Shown piece by piece: positions 1 through 7,195 of a stretch of DNA of 64,000 nucleotides. The translations under genes and the position numbers were made by a program. The stretch spans positions 1 through 64,000 of the forward strand of contig JAHDMJ010000010.1 in assembly GCA_018436095.1 (NCBI GenBank), written 5' to 3'. Under the pieces are notes generated by a model. That model saw only the letters and a program-made list of their open reading frames with translations, did not search any database and was not told the origin of the DNA. The DNA is from Clostridia bacterium. Its GTDB lineage: Bacteria; Bacillota; Peptococcia; DRI-13; UBA5745. Within the stretch, counting starts at the first letter, position 1. Each line of letters opens with the position of its first letter.

Positions 1-238
1 TGACGGCAAGCAGAGGATTTGGTTGTTTTTCGGTTCCAGATGCACAAAAATCGAAGTTGTGTGATGGATTATAGGGCAGTTCTTTGTAATCTGAGCCAAT
101 TTGAAGGAAATAGTGCGGCACAACTTCGATTTTTGTGCAGTTAGCCTCTGCTTTTAACCTAAATTTGGTGTCCGCTGCGACACAACTTCGATTTTTGTGC
201 ACCTCGCCCGATTTGCCGCCGACTTTTTCAGTGCCCTC
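1..238 (-). mobile_element. MITE-like repeat, family A, copy 1 (cut by window edge)
   Basis: The reverse complement of this stretch matches the complete element at 37022-37340 along its whole visible length, with scattered substitutions (I estimate 85-90 percent identity by eye). The end at 238 carries the same terminal inverted repeat, GAGGGCACTGAAAAAGTC on the minus strand. The other end lies before base 1. It contains three copies of the core motif TGCACAAAAATCGAAGTTGT, at 41-60 on the plus strand and near 118-139 and 180-201 on the minus strand. No coding potential is visible. Confidence 0.8.
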
Positions 239-253
239 CTTTAAGCCTGGAAA

Positions 254-304
254 TTTGAGCAAAATACTGTGATCGGTTGTTACAAACTTGCATTTTTGCT
301 CAAA
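254..304. repeat. Inverted repeat with 11-bp arms
   Basis: TTTGAGCAAAA (254-264) is mirrored by TTTTTGCTCAAA (293-304) around a 28-base centre. No T-run follows, so it is not an obvious terminator. It may be another small element end or a structured RNA. The rest of the 239-482 stretch has no convincing gene; it holds two near-identical short direct repeats (GCAAGCCGCYAAGCCTC at about 352 and 371). Confidence 0.45.
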
Positions 305-482
305 AAATTAATACGCGCTTTTTCGAGATTATGTGATATTTTTCGCAAGCCGCTAAGCCTCCCCAAGATGGCAAGCCGCCAAGCCTCATCAAATTGCCAA
401 TTCGGCAAATCAGGGCTATTGCCTGAAAAGTGGAGAAGAGGAATTTTAATTTACCATTACTATGCGGACATGTTTTCAGCCT

Positions 483-512
483 CTGCCTCATAATCTGTAT
501 CAGGCAGTTTTT
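483..512 (+). terminator. Rho-independent terminator-like hairpin
   Basis: CTGCCT and AGGCAG form a 6-bp stem around a 13-base loop, followed directly by TTTTT. It sits just upstream of the gene at 535, so it would end transcription coming from outside the window or act as a leader hairpin. Confidence 0.45.
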
Positions 513-534
513 GCCGGTAACGGAGGCATAAAGC

Positions 535-1323
535 ATGAGGCGTAGAAATAAAAAGGGACAGATGTTCCTGCTCTTATTAGCGACCGTATTATTGCTGGCA
601 GCACTGAGCCAACTGCTGCCGGCATTGCAAAAAGGGGAGATCCAAAGCAACCCTTTATTGCTTTTTTCCACCGATGGCCGCAACGGTCCGGCGGCAGAAG
701 GAGGCAACGAAAATCCGTCTGCCTTTGACCCTGAAAGTGGCGCCGCTTCTTATGAGGTGGAATTGGACCAATTAACGTATTATACTGTGGAAGTGGCCGG
801 TAAGGGGGAGGAAGAGCCTTCCTACTTTGCCGGTTTCAGCAATGGGGAAAAAGCCCTGGCTTCTTGGCTGGCCGCCGCTTCATCTGCCGGTAGAGAGGGC
901 AAGCTGGTACAGAAAAGCTTTCCCGAAGGCCGGCTGCAGCGCTCCGGAGAAGTACCCCCCTATTTATCGGAATTGATGCTGCTATGCAACCAGCAGATTC
1001 GGCATTTGCGGCGGGGAGCCGATTTTTTCGGCAGCCCCTGGGAGGAAATTGAAACCCAAAATACCACCTGGAAACGGTTGGATCTGCTGCTGGAAGAAGG
1101 CAGAGAGTGCCGCCGCCAGATGGCGGGGTTGGGAGCTTATTATCAATCCTTAAAAGATATCCAAGCCTTTGGCAGCCTGGAGGACGGCTGGGGTCAATGG
1201 ATTGGGAGGCTTGAGGAGCTAAAGCAGAATAAGGACGGCCGCTCCTTTTGGCTGGCCCAGCAGCAGGCCCTGGCCGTTGTAAATCTCTGGCATCAGTTAT
1301 TGTGGGATGTTGGTTTTGTATGA
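535..1323 (+). CDS. Hypothetical membrane-anchored protein
   Basis: This 262-residue protein is of no family I recognise. A positively charged start (MRRRNKKG) is followed by one hydrophobic segment at about residues 9-30, so it is probably a type II anchored or secreted protein with its bulk outside the membrane. The outer part is acidic, rich in Glu, Gly and Ala, and ends in a helical section of about 130 residues with many Leu, Arg and Trp. GGAGG lies about 10 bases before the ATG. It is alone between a terminator-like hairpin and rex, on the same strand as rex. Confidence 0.6.
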   Translation: MRRRNKKGQMFLLLLATVLLLAALSQLLPALQKGEIQSNPLLLFSTDGRNGPAAEGGNENPSAFDPESGAASYEVELDQLTYYTVEVAGKGEEEPSYFAGFSNGEKALASWLAAASSAGREGKLVQKSFPEGRLQRSGEVPPYLSELMLLCNQQIRHLRRGADFFGSPWEEIETQNTTWKRLDLLLEEGRECRRQMAGLGAYYQSLKDIQAFGSLEDGWGQWIGRLEELKQNKDGRSFWLAQQQALAVVNLWHQLLWDVGFV

Positions 1324-1390
1324 TATAATCAGGTAATCAAAATGAATTTAAGCGATACATTAGATAAAATGCCGGGGAAGAGGTGTAAAC

Positions 1391-2059
1391 TTGAAAGCAG
1401 AGCGGATTCCGGAAGCGACGGTTACTCGATTATCCGTCTACTCCAGACACCTTCAGCAGTTGGAGAACAATGGCATAGCCAGGGTATCCTCCCAGGAAAT
1501 TGCTGAGTTGGTTGATGGTTCTTCTGCCCAAGTGCGAAAGGACTTGGCCTATTTTGGCGAATTTGGCACCAGAGGGGTAGGGTATGATGTCCGTTTGTTA
1601 AACCGCAATCTCATGAAGATCTTGGGATTGGAAAAAGGCCGCACGGCCATAATTGTAGGCGCAGGACGGCTGGGCAAAGCCCTTACTTTGTATAACGGGT
1701 TTGAACAGCGGGGCTTCAACATTATGGGGATATTCGATAAAGACATGAGCAAAGTGGGAGGACAGGTGGGCAAGCTGACGGTTTCTCCCATGTATAAACT
1801 GGATGAGTTCGTCAAAAGCAACAACATCCAAATCGGCGTGATTACCGTACCGGGTTTTGCCGCCCAGGAGACAGTGGACATGCTGACCCGGGCAGGTGTT
1901 AAAGCTGTTTTGAATTTTGCCCCCGTATCCGTGGTGGTGCCGCCGGACATCCGCTGCCGCAATGTGGATTTGGCGGTAAATATGGAAGTGCTCAGTTTTT
2001 ATATGGGTATTGAGGAAAGCAAAGAAGCCAAAAAATCCGGGGCAAAGAAGAATTCATAA
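1391..2059 (+). CDS. rex: Redox-sensing transcriptional repressor Rex
   Basis: Rex senses the NADH/NAD+ ratio and represses fermentation and respiration genes when NADH is low. The 222-residue length is typical. Residues 1-80 form the winged helix (SSAQVRKDLAYFGEFGTRGVGY is the family signature region, residues 44-65), and a Rossmann domain follows with the nucleotide-binding GAGRLG at 90-95. The start is TTG at 1391, preceded by GGGGAAGAGGTG. The gene is followed by two DRTGG proteins, a PHP protein and an ATPase, a module elsewhere linked to hydrogenases, which fits redox control. I see no clear Rex operator nearby. Confidence 0.95.
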   Translation: MKAERIPEATVTRLSVYSRHLQQLENNGIARVSSQEIAELVDGSSAQVRKDLAYFGEFGTRGVGYDVRLLNRNLMKILGLEKGRTAIIVGAGRLGKALTLYNGFEQRGFNIMGIFDKDMSKVGGQVGKLTVSPMYKLDEFVKSNNIQIGVITVPGFAAQETVDMLTRAGVKAVLNFAPVSVVVPPDIRCRNVDLAVNMEVLSFYMGIEESKEAKKSGAKKNS

Positions 2060-2117
2060 ACCCAAACATCATTGGAAACAAGGAACTTTCTTTAGGCCGA
2101 AAGGAATGAGAACACAT

Positions 2118-2465
2118 ATGAAGCTAAGCGAAGTTCAGAGATTATTAAATGCCACCTGCCTAAACTCTTGTGCCCAGGAGGATAAGGAAGTATCCCGGGC
2201 CTGCGCCGCTGACCTCCTCAGCGATGTGCTGGCCTTTACGGAGACGAATACGGTTTTGCTCACCGGCCTGATTCATGGCCAGGTTATCCGTACGGCGGAG
2301 ATGCTGGATTTGGCGGCGGTGGTGGTGGTAAGGGGCAAATCTCCTTCGGAAGATATGCTGGCTATTGCCACCGAAAAAGGCATACCTCTCTTTGGCACCG
2401 ACTATAATATGTATACGGCTGTTGGCAAGCTATATCAGGCTGGCCTGCGGGGGATGGAGGAATAG
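2118..2465 (+). CDS. DRTGG domain protein 1
   Basis: This 115-residue protein begins MKLSEVQRLL and has the alternating beta/helix pattern of DRTGG domains (conserved DLLSDVLAF, then a valine-rich strand and GIPLFGTDYN). DRTGG domains are small regulatory modules of unproven ligand, often found next to PHP and ATPase proteins and Fe-only hydrogenase genes in Clostridia. I chose the ATG at 2118 because the family starts at this Met; an in-frame ATG at 2106 and an upstream extension overlapping rex are possible but carry no recognisable sequence. It is 1 base short of the next gene, so they are probably translated together. Confidence 0.75.
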   Translation: MKLSEVQRLLNATCLNSCAQEDKEVSRACAADLLSDVLAFTETNTVLLTGLIHGQVIRTAEMLDLAAVVVVRGKSPSEDMLAIATEKGIPLFGTDYNMYTAVGKLYQAGLRGMEE

Positions 2466-2466
2466 T

Positions 2467-2811
2467 ATGCTGGCTGGTGAAGCAGCCCGGCTCATGGGTA
2501 TGGAACTGCTGCTGCCGGAGATGGCTGATCAGCCTATGGAGATCAAGGGCTGTTATATCGGAGATCTGCTGAGCAATGTTATGGGCAAAGCCGCCGGAGG
2601 CCAGCTTTGGCTTACGGTAATAACGAATATCAACATCGTGGCAGTGGCGCAATTATTGGGACTTTCCGGCATAGTGCTGCTGGAGGGCCACCAGCCGGCA
2701 GCAGGGGTGCTGGAGCGGGCCCGGACCGAGGGCATCCCGGTTTTTTCCGCAGAGGGGACGGCTTATGAACTGGCTAAAAAGTTTCAGGAATTGGAGCTTC
2801 TTCAGTCATGA
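2467..2811 (+). CDS. DRTGG domain protein 2
   Basis: A 114-residue second DRTGG protein, paralogous to the gene just upstream. It shows the better-conserved family pattern GCYIGDLLSNVMGKAAGG followed by LWLTVITNINIVAVA. The ATG at 2467 follows the previous stop after 1 base, and its TGA overlaps the ATG of the next gene. In related genomes one or two such proteins stand with an anti-sigma-type ATPase and a PHP protein near NAD-dependent hydrogenases; the biochemical role is not known. Confidence 0.75.
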   Translation: MLAGEAARLMGMELLLPEMADQPMEIKGCYIGDLLSNVMGKAAGGQLWLTVITNINIVAVAQLLGLSGIVLLEGHQPAAGVLERARTEGIPVFSAEGTAYELAKKFQELELLQS

Positions 2812-3551
2812 GAGAATGGGCTATTGATTTGCATATGCACACACCCCTGTCGCCCTGCGGTCAAGACAGCATGCTGCCGGGGCCGGTGATTCAGCGTTGC
2901 CTGGATTTTGGCCTGGATGTTATCGCTATCACCGATCACAACTCCAGCGCCAACGTCAGGCCCTTTTGGGAAGAAGGCAAAGCAAAAGGTTTAATTGTTG
3001 TACCGGGTATGGAGCTGCAGACCCAGGAGGATATTCATGTGGTCTGTTTGTTCGATACCATTGAGGCGTTGGAAACTTTTGAAGGATTCCTCCGGCCCTT
3101 TATGACCGACAAAAAAAACGACAGCCGTTTTTTGGGCCATCAATGGCAGCTTTCCCGTCAAGGGGAAAGGATAGGAGAAGAAGAGAGGATGCTTCTTGCT
3201 TCTATGAATATTAGCGTAGATGACGCCATTGCCTTTACTCACCGCTGCGGCGGCCTTTGCATCGCCGCCCATGTGGACAGGCCGGCCTTCAGTGTTACCG
3301 CCGCTTTGGGCATCATTCCGGATTATTTACCCTTTGACGGCATTGAACTCACCCGCCATTTGCCCCGGGACGAAAAATTGCTGGAGCGAATTCAGCAGCT
3401 AGGTTACCGGTATGTGACGGCTTGCGACGCCCATGCCCTGGAACAGATCGGGCAGATACACTGCATCGCTTATCTGGAACAGTGGTCCCTGGCGGAACTG
3501 GCCCTGGCGATGAAAGGCCAGGCGGGCAGAGACATCGTAGTATCCAGATAA
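2808..3551 (+). CDS. PHP domain metal-dependent phosphoesterase
   Basis: A 247-residue protein of the PHP family, whose members hydrolyse phosphoesters using a trinuclear metal site. The metal-binding motifs are present in order: DLHMHTPLSPCG near residues 7-18, ITDHNSSAN near 42-50, HVDRP in the middle, and CDAH near the end. The ATG overlaps the stop of the upstream DRTGG gene (ATGA), indicating translational coupling. The substrate is unknown. In hydrogenase gene clusters a PHP protein of this kind occupies the same position relative to DRTGG and ATPase genes. Confidence 0.85.
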   Translation: MREWAIDLHMHTPLSPCGQDSMLPGPVIQRCLDFGLDVIAITDHNSSANVRPFWEEGKAKGLIVVPGMELQTQEDIHVVCLFDTIEALETFEGFLRPFMTDKKNDSRFLGHQWQLSRQGERIGEEERMLLASMNISVDDAIAFTHRCGGLCIAAHVDRPAFSVTAALGIIPDYLPFDGIELTRHLPRDEKLLERIQQLGYRYVTACDAHALEQIGQIHCIAYLEQWSLAELALAMKGQAGRDIVVSR

Positions 3552-3567
3552 CGAGAGGAAACGTAAT

Positions 3568-4116
3568 ATGCGGGAATTAGCCCTTCATATTTTGGATATC
3601 GTGCAAAACTCCGTGGTTGCAGGCGCCGGTGTTATTACTATCACCATTGAAGAAGACAGTTCAAAAGACCGTCTGGCCTTTTCCATAGCCGACGACGGCA
3701 AGGGCATGGATGAGGAGACCATAGCCAAAGTCACGGATCCTTTTTATACCACCCGTACCACCCGCAAGGTAGGTTTGGGGCTGCCCATGCTGAAGGAGAC
3801 CGCTCTTTCCTGCGGCGGCAGCTTTGCCATTGACTCCCGGCCCGGTGAAGGTACTGTGGTTAGCGCTTCTTACCAAAGGAGCCACATCGACCGCCCGCCA
3901 TTGGGGGATATGGTCTCCACAATGCTGGCTGTTTTGTTGGGCAATGAAGAGATCAATATCCGCTATTCTCATAGACGGGATCAGCAGGTTTTCGCTTTTG
4001 AGTCCGGAGAGATGAAGGAAGTCCTGGATGGCCTTTCCTTTCAAAATCCGGAGGTTTACCAATGGCTGAAGGAGTTTTTGACGGAAGGGGAAAAAAGTGT
4101 AGATGGCGAGATATAA
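3568..4116 (+). CDS. Anti-sigma-type/GHKL ATP-binding protein
   Basis: A 182-residue protein consisting of a histidine-kinase-like ATPase domain with no sensor or phospho-acceptor domain. The N-box (DIVQNSVVAGA, about residues 10-20), G1 box (ADDGKGMDEE) and G2 box (KVGLGLPMLKE) are visible. Such stand-alone ATPases follow PHP and DRTGG proteins in clostridial hydrogenase clusters and are presumed regulators. It ends 14 bases inside the next gene. Its partner protein is unknown. Confidence 0.8.
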   Translation: MRELALHILDIVQNSVVAGAGVITITIEEDSSKDRLAFSIADDGKGMDEETIAKVTDPFYTTRTTRKVGLGLPMLKETALSCGGSFAIDSRPGEGTVVSASYQRSHIDRPPLGDMVSTMLAVLLGNEEINIRYSHRRDQQVFAFESGEMKEVLDGLSFQNPEVYQWLKEFLTEGEKSVDGEI

Positions 4117-4360
4117 TGGAAGCAGAAATCCCTGGCTTTTGGTGGCGCTGTTAATTGCCTGCGGCGTTATCGGCGGCTTCATCGGTATCCTGCTGGAGCC
4201 TGTTGCTCCCTGGGCCGGCAAGATCCTGATTTCTTTAGGGTCCTCTTCTTTTACTTTGGATTTAATGGTGCTGTCCATTACCTTGGGAGCGGCTTTGCAT
4301 CTGAATTTATGCTCGATTCTTGGCTTTATTATAGCAATTATGATATTTTTTAGGGTCTGA
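4103..4360 (+). CDS. DUF4321 small membrane protein
   Basis: An 85-residue protein with three hydrophobic stretches (about residues 11-32, 38-60 and 64-84). Its composition and its position immediately before maf match the DUF4321 family of Clostridia, whose function is unknown. It overlaps the upstream ATPase gene by 14 bases and starts at ATGGCGAG. Confidence 0.7.
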   Translation: MARYNGSRNPWLLVALLIACGVIGGFIGILLEPVAPWAGKILISLGSSSFTLDLMVLSITLGAALHLNLCSILGFIIAIMIFFRV

Positions 4361-4433
4361 CCCCAGGTCTGGACAGAAACCATCGAATTGTGGTAGAATA
4401 TACAAAAATTACCAATCGCTCGAGGGTTAAAGC

Positions 4434-5024
4434 ATGATAAACTTAATTTTAGCTTCGGCATCTCCCCGGCGCCAGCAATTGTTGTCTTTATTAGGGGTAG
4501 ATTTTACGGTGAAGCCCAGTCCTATTGATGAGAAAACGCTCGTTCTCTCCGGCGGTCCTGCCAGACAGGTCATGGATTCAGCCAGAGCCAAAGCGGAGGC
4601 TGTGGCCTTGACGGAGAAAGATAGCTGGATATTGGCCGCAGATACCATAGTATGCATTGATGGGCAGATTCTGGGCAAGCCCGACCACCGGGAAGAGGGC
4701 CGCCGGATGCTGGGCCTGCTTGCCGGCAGGAGCCATCAAGTGTTCACCGGTATTTGCCTTTTTCACCAGGGAGAGTCCTGCCCGCCGCCGGTCTATGAGG
4801 AGACCAGGGTTTGGATGGCGCCTCTTTCCCGGGAGCAGATAGAGGCTTACCTGGATACCGGCGAGCCTATGGATAAGGCGGGAGCTTACGGAATACAAGG
4901 CTTTGGCGGCTCCCTGATCCCCAGGATTGAGGGGTGTTATTTTAATGTAATGGGGCTGCCTCTATACCGGACTGCCCAGTTGTTGGGACAGGCGGGCATT
5001 AAGACAGGTGGGGCCAATGGATAA
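4434..5024 (+). CDS. maf: Maf-family nucleoside triphosphate pyrophosphatase
   Basis: Maf proteins hydrolyse dTTP/UTP or modified pyrimidine triphosphates to monophosphates and are linked to septum control. This 196-residue copy has the N-terminal signature ILASASPRRQQLL (residues 5-17), the catalytic region ILAADTIVCIDGQILGKP, and the conserved DKAGAYGIQGFGG near residue 145. Its last 8 bases overlap the chosen start of radC. The gene order maf-radC-mreC-mreD is common in Firmicutes. Confidence 0.95.
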   Translation: MINLILASASPRRQQLLSLLGVDFTVKPSPIDEKTLVLSGGPARQVMDSARAKAEAVALTEKDSWILAADTIVCIDGQILGKPDHREEGRRMLGLLAGRSHQVFTGICLFHQGESCPPPVYEETRVWMAPLSREQIEAYLDTGEPMDKAGAYGIQGFGGSLIPRIEGCYFNVMGLPLYRTAQLLGQAGIKTGGANG

Positions 5025-5769
5025 GGCTGCTGCCAAAAGCAATAGCCTGGGCCTAAAGCAAATGCCTGTCTACCAGCGGCCCCGGGAGCGCCTCTTGGCC
5101 TTTGGCCCCGGTCGTTTGACCAATCAGGAGCTTTTGGCTATATTGATCGGCTCCGGCAGTGGCGAGGAATCGGCTCTGACCTTAGCCCAACGGCTTTTGC
5201 AGGCTGAGGGGGGCAGATTTATTCTGGAAGCGGAGGCTGGCGAGCTCAAGGAGATTAAGGGTATTGGGGAGGCCAAGGCCTGCCGGATCAAGGCGGCTAT
5301 GGAGCTGTCCCGCCGGTTGCTTTATTTTTCGGCTGAGAGCCGCCCGTCTATTGCGGGGCCTAAAGACGCCGCCGATCTGCTGCAGAGCGAGATCGGTTTT
5401 TTAGACAGGGAGGCTGTCCGGGTCATCAATCTTAATTCGGCCAACCAGGTTATTGCTGTGGACAGCGTATCTCTGGGCGGCCTCAATTCAGCGCCGGCCC
5501 ATCCCCGGGAAGTGTTTAAACCGCCGCTGAAGCGCAGCGCCGCCGGTATTATTCTGCTCCATAATCATCCCAGCGGCGATTTAAGGCCCAGCCAGCGGGA
5601 TATCGAGGAAACCCGGCGATTGGCTGCGGCCGGCGAGCTTTTAGGCATCCGTCTTTATGATCATATTATTTTGTCCCATGGTCAATACCACAGTATGCTG
5701 GAGTCCGGCAAGATGGCGGCCATTACCGCCGAAATTCAAAATCCTACGCGAAAAGGAAAGAAAAAATGA
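5017..5769 (+). CDS. radC: RadC family JAMM-domain protein
   Basis: This 250-residue protein has a helix-hairpin-helix region near residues 70-90 (EIKGIGEAKA) and a C-terminal JAB1/MPN metalloprotease-like domain with the zinc motif HNHPSGD starting at His182, followed by D-x-x-x-T. The family role in DNA repair is disputed. I chose ATG at 5017 with AGGTGGGG just upstream; GTG at 5008 is also open. It overlaps both the end of maf and the start of mreC, so it belongs to the cell-shape operon. Confidence 0.92.
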   Translation: MDKAAAKSNSLGLKQMPVYQRPRERLLAFGPGRLTNQELLAILIGSGSGEESALTLAQRLLQAEGGRFILEAEAGELKEIKGIGEAKACRIKAAMELSRRLLYFSAESRPSIAGPKDAADLLQSEIGFLDREAVRVINLNSANQVIAVDSVSLGGLNSAPAHPREVFKPPLKRSAAGIILLHNHPSGDLRPSQRDIEETRRLAAAGELLGIRLYDHIILSHGQYHSMLESGKMAAITAEIQNPTRKGKKK

Positions 5770-6656
5770 AGCGCAAAGGAGCTCTTTGGGCTATTGCGGT
5801 CACTTTGGCAGTGATCCTTCTGCTTTACCTGATGCAAAGCACAGGCTGGCAGCATCCGGATATGGTGGGGGCGGGCAAGCCTCTGCGGGAGCTGGCCTGG
5901 CCGGTACAAAAAGCCGTTAGCGTCATCGGCGACGGGCTGGGCGGTTTTTTTGGCTATTTTAAAGATAACCGCCTATTGCGTCAGGAAAATGAAGCGTTAA
6001 AAGAATCCCTGGCCGCCGCGGAATATTGGATTCAGCAAATGCAGGAGCTGCAGGAGGAAAACCGCCGCCTTGGCGCATTGCTGGACTATAAGACCACCCA
6101 TAGCCGGACCTTTAATCTGGTGACGGCGCAGGTGATCGGCAGAGATACGGACAACTGGAATCAAACAGTAGTTCTGGATAAAGGCACTACATCGGGCTTG
6201 GCCTGCGAAATGGCAGTGATAGCTCCTGCCGGTATGGTAGGCCGCATTGTGGCGGTAACGCCTCACACGGCAGAGGTGCTGCTTTTGATTGACCGGGAAA
6301 GCGCCGTGGGAGCCAGAATATCGGAAACCCGTTTTTCTCCCGGCATGGTCACCGGCACCGGGCAGGACGATTTGCTGGAAATGCTGCGGCTGGATCATGA
6401 TGCGGAGATATCCCCGGGCCAGAGGGTCATTACCTCAGGCTACGGCAGCGTATTTCCCAAAGGTTTAATGGTGGGTGTAGTTGAAGAAGTGGTACCGGAT
6501 TCCAACGGTTTGACCAAACGGGCCACCGTCCGGCCGGCAGTGGATTTTCGGCGGCTGGAGGAGGTTATGATTATCCGGTCGGTAAATGCCGACGAGGAGC
6601 CGGTATTGCCGGAAGGCCAGGAATTTAGCATGCAGCCGGAAGGCAGCCAAAAATAA
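5766..6656 (+). CDS. mreC: Rod shape-determining protein MreC
   Basis: MreC is the bitopic scaffold of the elongasome that links cytoplasmic MreB to PBP2 and RodA. The 296-residue protein has one membrane segment at about residues 8-22, a coiled coil at about 70-105 (heptads rich in Glu and Leu), and the two-barrel periplasmic-type domain (WNQTVVLDKGTTSGL, then GSVFPKGLMVGVV). Its ATG overlaps the radC stop. No mreB lies between radC and mreC, although that is the usual place for it. Confidence 0.93.
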   Translation: MKRKGALWAIAVTLAVILLLYLMQSTGWQHPDMVGAGKPLRELAWPVQKAVSVIGDGLGGFFGYFKDNRLLRQENEALKESLAAAEYWIQQMQELQEENRRLGALLDYKTTHSRTFNLVTAQVIGRDTDNWNQTVVLDKGTTSGLACEMAVIAPAGMVGRIVAVTPHTAEVLLLIDRESAVGARISETRFSPGMVTGTGQDDLLEMLRLDHDAEISPGQRVITSGYGSVFPKGLMVGVVEEVVPDSNGLTKRATVRPAVDFRRLEEVMIIRSVNADEEPVLPEGQEFSMQPEGSQK

Positions 6657-6694
6657 ATTCCATGGCGGCAGCTTTTTAGGGAGATGTGAGAAAT

Positions 6695-7192
6695 ATGTAT
6701 AATTTGATGCTGGCAGGCATCACCTTTGCCGGACTGATCCTCAGGAGTATTTTCCCCCGGGCCTTAGGGCTGGCCTGGGCTACGCCGGATTTTCCTCTGT
6801 TGCTGGTAGTGTTCAACGCCATGTTTCGGGGCCCGGTTTACGGCGCCGTCACCGGCTTTCTGATAGGCTTGGCGGAGGATTTGTTTTTTGGCCGGTTTAT
6901 CGGCCTTAACGCTTTGGCAAAATGCGTGGTAGGCTTTTTGGCCGGTTCTTTGGCTAAAAGCATTTTCAAAGAAAATATCTGGGTACCGATTATTAATGTT
7001 TTGGCCGGCTCTGTTCTCAGCCTGGTTTTGGTATTTATTATGGGGCATTTGGCGGGGGCCCGCTGGTATTTGGCCAATATTTTTTATCAAGGCCTGTTTG
7101 AGGTGCTATTTAACGTGTGCCTGGTCCCCTTTTTATATGGGCCCTTTTTTCACCTGGCCGACAGGCAGTTGCATCTTCAGGAGGAAAACTAA
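6695..7192 (+). CDS. mreD: Rod shape-determining protein MreD
   Basis: A 165-residue, highly hydrophobic protein with five predicted membrane segments, the expected size and position for MreD, an inner-membrane elongasome subunit. Conserved features include the GFLIGLAEDLFFGRFIGLNAL stretch split by Asp. I chose ATG at 6695 because GGGAGA lies 10 bases upstream; GTG at 6686 is too close to that site. Confidence 0.88.
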   Translation: MYNLMLAGITFAGLILRSIFPRALGLAWATPDFPLLLVVFNAMFRGPVYGAVTGFLIGLAEDLFFGRFIGLNALAKCVVGFLAGSLAKSIFKENIWVPIINVLAGSVLSLVLVFIMGHLAGARWYLANIFYQGLFEVLFNVCLVPFLYGPFFHLADRQLHLQEEN

Positions 7193-7195
7193 CTC

